Shown here: positions 58,259-64,000 of the stretch, in pieces | Position numbering within the stretch: position 1 is the first letter of the stretch | Layout: each line of letters begins with the position of its first letter | From: Brevundimonas sp. | GTDB taxonomy: Bacteria; Pseudomonadota; Alphaproteobacteria; Caulobacterales; Caulobacteraceae | Assembly (NCBI RefSeq): GCF_030682035.1 | Contig: NZ_JAUXQZ010000044.1 | Span: 1 to 64,000 of the forward strand | Direction of reading: 5' to 3' | Length of the DNA stretch: 64,000 bases | Notes under the pieces: generated by a model | What the model was told of the DNA's origin: nothing | Databases searched by the model: none | The model's input: only the letters and a program-made list of their open reading frames with translations | Position numbers and translations under genes: made by a program

Positions 58259-58386
58259 AACGGCTGATCCAGTTCTCGGTCGCGGCCTTCGTCCTGGTCG
58301 GCGTGCTGATCTTCGCCGCTGCGTTGGCGGGCGGCCTGACCGACGATTCAGCCTTCACGCCCGCGGCCAAGGTAGCGGCTCACTAG
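58255..58386 (+). CDS. Small single-helix membrane protein coupled to purS
   Basis: A 43-residue protein with a GTG start overlapping the purS stop (GTGA): KRLIQFSVAAFVLVGVLIFA gives one membrane helix (residues about 8-27), then a short tail. The translation-coupling overlap makes it a likely real gene; function unknown, and it shows no link to purine synthesis beyond position. Confidence 0.65.
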   Translation: MKRLIQFSVAAFVLVGVLIFAAALAGGLTDDSAFTPAAKVAAH

Positions 58387-58442
58387 CGACGCGGACCGCG
58401 ATCATGCGTTAGGGTCAGTCCAGCCGCAGCGAGGAGCGCCCC

Positions 58443-58922
58443 ATGACCTTCACCGTCACCTCCACGGGTTTCATAGACGGCGGCGCCCTGCCGGACACTC
58501 AGGTGCAGGCGAAGGGCAACCGGTCGCCCCAGCTGAGCTGGTCCGGCGCTCCGGAAGGCACGAAAAGCTTCGCCGTCACCTGCTACGACCCCGACGCGCC
58601 GACCGGCTCGGGCTTCTGGCACTGGACCGTGGCCAACATCCCGGCTGATGTGACCGAACTGGCCGAAGGCGCCTCGTCCGCCCGCCTGCCCAAGGGCGCG
58701 GTCGAGGGCCGTACAGATTTCGGGAAGCCCGGCTTCGGCGGCGCCGCCCCGCCCCCGGGACACGGCCCGCACCGCTACACCTTCACAGTCTTCGCCGTGG
58801 ACACGGACAAGCTGGATGTGACGCCGGAGAATTCCGGCGCCGTGTTCGGCTTCAATCTGCATTTCCACACCTTGGCCCGGGCCTCGATCACGGCGACGTA
58901 CGAGAACGCCGGTCAGGGCTGA
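58443..58922 (+). CDS. YbhB/YbcL family Raf kinase inhibitor-like (PEBP) protein
   Basis: A 159-residue PEBP: SPQLSWSGAPEGTKSFAVTC near residues 27-46, YDPDAPTGSGFWHWTVANIP, GRTDFGKPGFGGAAPPPGHG and HRYTFTVFAVD. No signal peptide. These bind small anionic ligands; the bacterial role is unclear. It stands between purS and purQ. Confidence 0.92.
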   Translation: MTFTVTSTGFIDGGALPDTQVQAKGNRSPQLSWSGAPEGTKSFAVTCYDPDAPTGSGFWHWTVANIPADVTELAEGASSARLPKGAVEGRTDFGKPGFGGAAPPPGHGPHRYTFTVFAVDTDKLDVTPENSGAVFGFNLHFHTLARASITATYENAGQG

Positions 58923-58967
58923 TCCGGCGCCCTGACATCGCCGCCGAACGATGCTAGAGGCGCGCCC

Positions 58968-59630
58968 ATGAGCGCAGCCGTCATCGTCTTCCCGGGTTCC
59001 AACTGCGATCGCGATTGCAAGGTCGCCATCGAACGCTCGACGGGCGAGCGGGTCGAAATGGTCTGGCACCAGGAGACGGAACTGCCGTCGGGCCTCGATC
59101 TGATCGTCCTCCCGGGCGGCTTCTCCTACGGCGACTATCTGCGCTGCGGAGCGATGGCGGTGCAGTCGCCGGTGATGCAGGCGGTGAAGAAGGCCGCCGA
59201 AGACGGCGTGGCCGTGGTCGGAATCTGCAACGGCTTCCAGATCCTGTGTGAGGCCGGGATGCTGCCGGGGGCGCTGCTGCGCAACGCCGGCCTGAAATAT
59301 GTCTGCAAGCCCGTCAGCCTGACCGTGACCAACGGCCAGACGCGGTTCACCGCCGGCTACCAGGGTCAGCGCGAGGTTGTGATGACCCAGGGCAACGGCG
59401 ACGGAAACTATTTCGCCGACGCCGAGACCCTGGCCCGGATCGAGGGAGAGGGGCAGGTGGTGTTCCGCTATGTCGACAACCCCAACGGCTCGGTCGCCGA
59501 CATCGCCGGGCTGCAGAACGCCCGGGGCAATGTGCTGGGCCTGATGCCGCACCCGGACCGGGCCTTCGAGGAAGAACTGGGCTCCGCCGACGGCGCGACC
59601 CTGTTCCGCAGCATTTACGCGGCCGCGTAA
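58968..59630 (+). CDS. purQ: FGAM synthase glutaminase subunit PurQ
   Basis: A 220-residue class I glutamine amidotransferase: [52 protein letters not shown] (nucleophile Cys) and [17 protein letters not shown] (catalytic His). It supplies ammonia for FGAM formation. Length normal. Confidence 0.98.
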   Translation: MSAAVIVFPGSNCDRDCKVAIERSTGERVEMVWHQETELPSGLDLIVLPGGFSYGDYLRCGAMAVQSPVMQAVKKAAEDGVAVVGICNGFQILCEAGMLPGALLRNAGLKYVCKPVSLTVTNGQTRFTAGYQGQREVVMTQGNGDGNYFADAETLARIEGEGQVVFRYVDNPNGSVADIAGLQNARGNVLGLMPHPDRAFEEELGSADGATLFRSIYAAA

Positions 59631-59699
59631 CGCTTCTGCGGACTTGACCCGGCGCATCCTGTCGGTCGATCTCCAAAGGCAGAGACCGGGGGGCCACCG

Positions 59700-60254
59700 A
59701 TGTTCATGAGCGAACGCCAGAAGATGATCTCGGGCCTGCCGTATGATCCCGGCGATCCCGAGCTTCAAGCTGACCAGACGTCCGCCAAACAATGGATGGC
59801 GCGCTACAACGCCGCCATGGCCGCCAGTCCCGCCGAACGTCGCGACCTGCTGCGCCAAAAGATGGGCGAGGTCGGCGAGGGCGCGATCATCCGCCCGCCG
59901 TTCCACTGCGACTATGGCTACAACATCCGCCTCGGCCGCGGCGTTTTCATGAATTTCAACTGCGTCGTGCTGGACACCTGCGAGGTCGAGATCGGCGACC
60001 AGACGCAGATCGGGCCGGGGGTGCAGATTCTCACCGCCGACCACCCGCGGGATTCAGTCCAGCGGGCCGAAGGCGTCGAGTTTGGCAAACCGGTCACCAT
60101 AGGCCGGAACGTCTGGATCGGCGGCGCCGCCATCATCCTGCCGGGCGTCACTATCGGCGACGACGCAGTGATCGGCGCCGGTTCGGTCGTCACCCGCGAC
60201 GTGCCCGAGGGGGCGACGGCCATGGGCAATCCAGCGCGCCTGAAGAAGGGCTGA
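59700..60254 (+). CDS. maa: Sugar O-acetyltransferase (maltose acetyltransferase type)
   Basis: A 184-residue LbH acetyltransferase: SERQKMISGLPYDPGDPELQ at the N-terminus (Mac domain), RPPFHCDYGYNIRLGRGVFM, TADHPRD with the active-site His, and NVWIGGAAIILPGVTIGDDA ... VIGAGSVVTRDVPEGATAMG NPAR. It acetylates hydroxyls of maltose, glucose or similar sugars. Start with GGGGGG before the ATG; a second Met is two codons on. Confidence 0.92.
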   Translation: MFMSERQKMISGLPYDPGDPELQADQTSAKQWMARYNAAMAASPAERRDLLRQKMGEVGEGAIIRPPFHCDYGYNIRLGRGVFMNFNCVVLDTCEVEIGDQTQIGPGVQILTADHPRDSVQRAEGVEFGKPVTIGRNVWIGGAAIILPGVTIGDDAVIGAGSVVTRDVPEGATAMGNPARLKKG

Positions 60255-60330
60255 TCGCGCGGTAAGCCCTGCTTCGGGTCAACCGTCGAGCGATCGGAAT
60301 CGGCGAGCCGCATCCGTCAAGGCGAAAGCG

Positions 60331-60567
60331 TCAGATCGCCCCGTCCCGGGTCCGCGCATCGCCCTGCCCAGCCTCCTCCCGGCCCACGGACTGGTTGAGC
60401 GCCTCAGGGTCTCCGCGCGTGCTCTCACCCCCCGACGCGCCGTCCGCGTTCCGCTCGGCGGTGGGATCGCGCGGCGGCGCCGGCTCGCGGTTAGCGGGGC
60501 GGGTCGCCGGTGCACCGGTGGCGGCGTCCCCTGTCCGGGCTGGCTTGGGTCCGTTCGAGTCTGTCAT
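60331..60567 (-). CDS. Small hydrophilic disordered protein
   Basis: A 78-residue protein (TDSNGPKPARTGDAATGAPA; ESTRGDPEALNQSVGREEAG), charged and predicted disordered with no hydrophobic core. GGAGA precedes the ATG at good spacing, so it is probably translated. Function unknown; such proteins in related bacteria are often stress-induced, which is only a guess here. Confidence 0.6.
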   Translation of the reverse strand: MTDSNGPKPARTGDAATGAPATRPANREPAPPRDPTAERNADGASGGESTRGDPEALNQSVGREEAGQGDARTRDGAI

Positions 60568-60674
60568 TTCGATCTCCTTGGCAGAGGAAAACCGTCCCCA
60601 CCAGCGGCGGGTTCCCCGCGATTGAACCTCCAACGCCTGCATGCGTAGTCAGGACCAACCGCTGCGGAGCCGCT

Positions 60675-61472
60675 ATGTCCATCATCCGTCCGACGTCCGC
60701 CCAGATGACCCGCCGCCTGATCGTGCTGGCGGCCACCGTCTTCGCCGTGGCAGTCGGCCAGACCCAGATTCTGCTCGGCTGGGGCCAATCGCCCGCTGAA
60801 TTTTCGGCGGACAGCGACGCCACCCTGCGGGTGGCGGGCTACGCTTTCGCCATCTGGGGCGTAATATACCTCTGGCTGTTGGTCTATGCGGTACGGCAGG
60901 CGCTGCCGCAGACAGGTGAAAGCCTGTTGATCCATCGGCTCGGCTGGCCCTCAGTCGCCGCGCTGCTCGGCATCGGCTGGTGGGTGGCGGCGGCGGCCTT
61001 CGACTGGGAGATGGCCACCATCATCCTGATCTTCGGCGCGCTGGGAGCCGTGCTGATTCCCTTGCTGGCCAACGCCGGCGCCGTCCGCGCCCTGCCGCGC
61101 GGCGACCGCGACCGCTGGATGACTGTTTGGCCGCTGGCCATGCTCGCCGGCTGGCTGACCGTGGCCGCGCCGCTGAACCTGATCACGGTGGCGACAGGCA
61201 ATGACGCGTTGCCGGGTTTGCTGTCCCCCACGGTCTGGGCGATCCTGGCCATCGTGATCGTCAGCGCCGTTGCTCTCGGCGTGACCCAGCGTTTGCGGAC
61301 CCTGGCCTATGGCCTGCCGATCGCCTGGGGGCTGCTGGGAGCCTTCGTGGCCGAGCAGGAACGCAACCCCGTGGTCGGCTATGTAGCGTTGGCCGCCGGC
61401 GTAGCTGTTCTGGTCGGGGCCATCGTCCTGACTTTCAGACTGAAAGCCGGGGTCGAGCGGCCGACGGCCTAG
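60675..61472 (+). CDS. Multi-pass membrane protein, possibly TspO/MBR-related
   Basis: A 265-residue protein with about seven membrane helices. The N-terminal half has YAFAIWGVIYLWLLVYAVRQ near residues 57-76, a TspO-like sequence; the rest is not typical. CGGAG lies five bases before the ATG. Function unknown. Confidence 0.7.
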   Translation: MSIIRPTSAQMTRRLIVLAATVFAVAVGQTQILLGWGQSPAEFSADSDATLRVAGYAFAIWGVIYLWLLVYAVRQALPQTGESLLIHRLGWPSVAALLGIGWWVAAAAFDWEMATIILIFGALGAVLIPLLANAGAVRALPRGDRDRWMTVWPLAMLAGWLTVAAPLNLITVATGNDALPGLLSPTVWAILAIVIVSAVALGVTQRLRTLAYGLPIAWGLLGAFVAEQERNPVVGYVALAAGVAVLVGAIVLTFRLKAGVERPTA

Positions 61473-61618
61473 CCGACCACGCCGTCTGCCTGGTCGTCGT
61501 TCGCGGCCTGTTTCGAGGCGCGTTCCGACGCTGCGCTGGCGCCGACATCGGCAGCAGCGATCTCCGGCGCGGCGGGATCTTCAGGGCTGGCGGCGGGGTC
61601 GAGGGGATCATCCGGCAC
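61469..61618 (-). CDS. Small acidic protein
   Basis: A 49-residue acidic, Ala/Asp-rich protein (DDPLDPAASPEDPAAPEIAA). GTG start with AGGAGG five bases before it. It ends tail to tail with the membrane protein gene, overlapping by three bases. No family recognised; composition is like the 78-residue gene nearby. Confidence 0.55.
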   Translation of the reverse strand: MPDDPLDPAASPEDPAAPEIAAADVGASAASERASKQAANDDQADGVVG

Positions 61619-61719
61619 GAGGGCCTCCTGCGGCTATCGACTGATTCAATGAGAGACCGGCCACGATGTTCCGCCGCAGTGGCTGACACCGCACCGTTCT
61701 GCGGCTAGAAGGCGCGCCC

Positions 61720-63918
61720 ATGAGCGCTCCCGAAAAGACCATGGCCCAACTGGCCGCCGACTACGGCCTGGCCCCGAACGAATATCAGGTCGTCCTCGAC
61801 CGCCTGGGCCGCGAACCCAACCACGTCGAACTGGGCGTGTTCTCGGTGATGTGGTCCGAGCACTGCTCCTACAAGTCCTCAAAGATCCACCTCGGCAAAT
61901 TCCCGACCAAGGGACCCCGCGTCATCTGCGGGCCGGGCGAGAACGCCGGGGTCATCGACATCGATGACGGCGACGCCTGTATCTTCAAGATGGAGAGCCA
62001 CAACCACCCCAGCTTCATCGAGCCCTATCAGGGCGCGGCGACGGGCGTCGGCGGCATCATGCGCGACGTCTTCACCATGGGCGCGCGGCCCGTGGCCCTG
62101 CTGAACGCCCTGCGCTTCGGCGACCCGTCGCACGAAAAGACCAGGCGGCTGGTCAAGGGCGTGGTCTCGGGCATCGGCGGCTATGGCAACTGCGTCGGGG
62201 TGCCGACGGTGGCGGGCGAGACCAATTTCCACCGCGGTTACAACGGCAACATCCTGGTCAACGCCATGTGCGTGGGCGTGGCCAAGGCCGACGCCCTGTT
62301 CTACTCGGCCGCCCCGGCCCCGGGGCTGTCGGTGGTCTATTTCGGATCCAAGACCGGCCGCGACGGCATCCACGGCGCGACCATGGCGAGCGCCGAGTTC
62401 GACGAGGATTCGGACGAGAAGCGCCCCACCGTCCAGGTCGGCGACCCGTTCGCCGAGAAGCTGCTGATCGAAGCGACGCTGGAGTTGATGGCCTCGGGCG
62501 CGGTGGCGGCGATCCAGGACATGGGCGCCGCGGGCCTGACCAGTTCCTCGGTCGAGATGGCCGGCAAGGGCGGCGTCGGCGTCGAGCTGAACATGGACAT
62601 GGTGCCCCAGCGCGAAACCGGCATGACGGCCTATGAGATGATGCTGTCGGAAAGCCAGGAGCGGATGCTGGCGGTGCTCAAGCCGGGCCGCGAGGAAGAC
62701 GGCCACCGCATCTTCAGGAAATGGGGCCTGGACGCCGCCGTCATCGGCAAGACCACGGACACCGGCCATCTGGTGCTGAAGCACCACGGCGAGATCGTCT
62801 GCGACGTGCCCCTGGCCCCGCTGTTCGACGATGCGCCGCTGTACGACCGTCCATGGGTCCAGCCCGCGCTGCAACCGCGTCTGGCCCCCGCCGACGTGCC
62901 CGCGCCCGAGGTCTGGGTCGATGCGGTGCTGAAGGTGCTGTGCTGCCCGGACATGGCGTCCAAGCGCTGGATCTGGGAGCAGTACGACCGCCACGTCATG
63001 GCCGACACCCTGCACGACTCGGCCACAGCCGCCGACGCCGGCGTGGTCCGGGTGCACGGCACGGACAAGGGTCTGGCCATGACCTCGGATTGTACCCCCC
63101 GCTACGTGCAGGCCGACCCTTATGAGGGCGGCAAACAGGCCGTGGCGGAGGCGTGGCGCAACCTGACCGCCGTCGGCAGCCGGCCCATCGCTATCACCGA
63201 CAACCTCAATTTCGGCAATCCTCAACGGCCCGAGATCATGGGCCAGATCGTCCGCGCCATCGACGGCATGGCCGAGGCCTGCCGCGTGCTGGACTTCCCG
63301 GTCGTGAGCGGCAACGTCAGCCTCTACAACGAGACCAATGGCGCGGCCATTCCGCCGACCCCGACGGTCGGGGCCGTCGGCCTGCTGACCAACTATGACG
63401 TCGTCGTCGGCTTCGGCGGCATGGTGGAAGGCGACGTGCTGGTGCTGATCGGCGAGACCGTCGGCGAACTGGGCTCGTCCCTTTATCTGCGGGAGGTGCT
63501 GGGCCGCGAGGACGGCGCCCCGCCGCCGGTCGATCTGGCTCTGGAGCGCAAGACCGGCGACTTCGTGCGCGGCCTGATCGAGGCGGGCGGTCTGACCTGT
63601 GTCCACGACCTGTCTGACGGCGGCCTGATCGGCGCGGCGGCGGACATCGCCCTGGCCTCGGACTGCGGCGTCGAACTGGACGCCACCTCGGCCACCCACG
63701 CCCACATCCTGCTCTTCGGCGAGGACCAGGCCCGCTATCTGGTCGCCGTGCCGGACGCATCACCGATCATCGCGGCGGCGCAGACGGCCGGGCTGCACGC
63801 CAGCGTCGTCGGCCGCGCCAAAGGCCGCGACTTTGCCTCGGGCGACCTGTTCCGCCTGCCGCTGGATCACCTGCGCGAGATGCACGAGGGCTGGATGCCC
63901 TCGTGGATCGAAGCCTGA
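61720..63918 (+). CDS. purL: FGAM synthase subunit PurL
   Basis: A 732-residue small Pur[21 protein letters not shown] (active-site His), [80 protein letters not shown] and [16 protein letters not shown]. It converts FGAR to FGAM with PurS and PurQ. Length is normal for the three-subunit type. Confidence 0.98.
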   Translation: MSAPEKTMAQLAADYGLAPNEYQVVLDRLGREPNHVELGVFSVMWSEHCSYKSSKIHLGKFPTKGPRVICGPGENAGVIDIDDGDACIFKMESHNHPSFIEPYQGAATGVGGIMRDVFTMGARPVALLNALRFGDPSHEKTRRLVKGVVSGIGGYGNCVGVPTVAGETNFHRGYNGNILVNAMCVGVAKADALFYSAAPAPGLSVVYFGSKTGRDGIHGATMASAEFDEDSDEKRPTVQVGDPFAEKLLIEATLELMASGAVAAIQDMGAAGLTSSSVEMAGKGGVGVELNMDMVPQRETGMTAYEMMLSESQERMLAVLKPGREEDGHRIFRKWGLDAAVIGKTTDTGHLVLKHHGEIVCDVPLAPLFDDAPLYDRPWVQPALQPRLAPADVPAPEVWVDAVLKVLCCPDMASKRWIWEQYDRHVMADTLHDSATAADAGVVRVHGTDKGLAMTSDCTPRYVQADPYEGGKQAVAEAWRNLTAVGSRPIAITDNLNFGNPQRPEIMGQIVRAIDGMAEACRVLDFPVVSGNVSLYNETNGAAIPPTPTVGAVGLLTNYDVVVGFGGMVEGDVLVLIGETVGELGSSLYLREVLGREDGAPPPVDLALERKTGDFVRGLIEAGGLTCVHDLSDGGLIGAAADIALASDCGVELDATSATHAHILLFGEDQARYLVAVPDASPIIAAAQTAGLHASVVGRAKGRDFASGDLFRLPLDHLREMHEGWMPSWIEA

Positions 63919-63924
63919 CGCCGG

Positions 63925-64000
63925 ATGCGCGTTTCACTGACCACGCTGTTGGCCTCGCTCGTCCTGACCGCCTGCGACGGTGGCGGTGATCCGGTGCAGC
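63925..64000 (+). CDS. Start of a lipoprotein gene (cut by the window edge)
   Basis: The first 25 codons are MRVSLTTLLASLVLTACDGG... with lipobox VLTAC (Cys 17). The rest is beyond the window, so the product cannot be named. Confidence 0.7.
   Translation, partial: MRVSLTTLLASLVLTACDGGGDPVQ

Noticed and set aside
61879..63705. Minus-strand 608-codon frame
   Set aside because: Antisense shadow of purL.

Overview
The window comes from a high-GC alphaproteobacterium of the Caulobacteraceae, most likely Brevundimonas or a close relative. The evidence is the 16S rRNA 5' portion at the left edge, a holdfast-anchor locus (hfaA-hfaB-hfaD), a FlaEY-like protein beside several flagellin genes with sigma54 promoters and FlbD-type (ftr) elements, a zeta-type ATP synthase inhibitor, and a BamF-like lipoprotein. 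All names come from reading the sequence; no database search was run.

Layout. 1-1.4 kb: 5' part of a 16S rRNA on the minus strand, preceded by three tandem promoters. 1.7-8.7 kb: CBS protein, rhomboid protease, the hfaABD holdfast anchor genes and an M16 peptidase. 8.7-16.2 kb: proline-rich secreted protein, PAS_5 protein, gamma-carbonic anhydrase-like protein, a structured leader or sRNA candidate before phoH, lspA-bamF, an EamA transporter, ssb and two small envelope genes. 16.3-23 kb: flagellar cluster on the minus strand (flaEY, a divergent flagellin, flaG and two near-identical flagellins). 23-27.6 kb: a phage- or GTA-derived lysis and tail-fibre cassette with an overlapping spanin pair, downstream of an ECF sigma/anti-sigma pair. 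27.6-34 kb: DUF4112, an EEP phosphatase, a CCA-transferase/Nudix/DUF1285 operon, a GNAT protein, enoyl-CoA hydratase and an MBL hydrolase. 34-40 kb: two tandem secreted proteins with a 12-cysteine triple repeat, xthA, and a glycerophosphodiesterase. 40.3-44.8 kb: glyQS, flanked and interrupted by palindromic MITE-like repeats. 45.7-53.9 kb: ispE, a TPR protein, ETF-QO, a type-4 uracil-DNA glycosylase, a lytic transglycosylase and a GST. 54-64 kb: purine genes (purB, purC, purS, purQ, purL) with interspersed small genes.

Themes. Surface attachment and motility genes (holdfast anchor, flagellins, FlaEY) lie near each other. The PurS/PurQ/PurL trio is the three-subunit FGAM synthase. Many genes are coupled by 4-base ATGA or GTGA overlaps. 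The most unusual features are the lysis cassette with its ribosome-site hairpin, the 12-cysteine paralogue pair, the paired FlbD-like elements upstream of the duplicated flagellins, the structured RNA candidate before phoH, and repeat elements inserted in frame into glyS.
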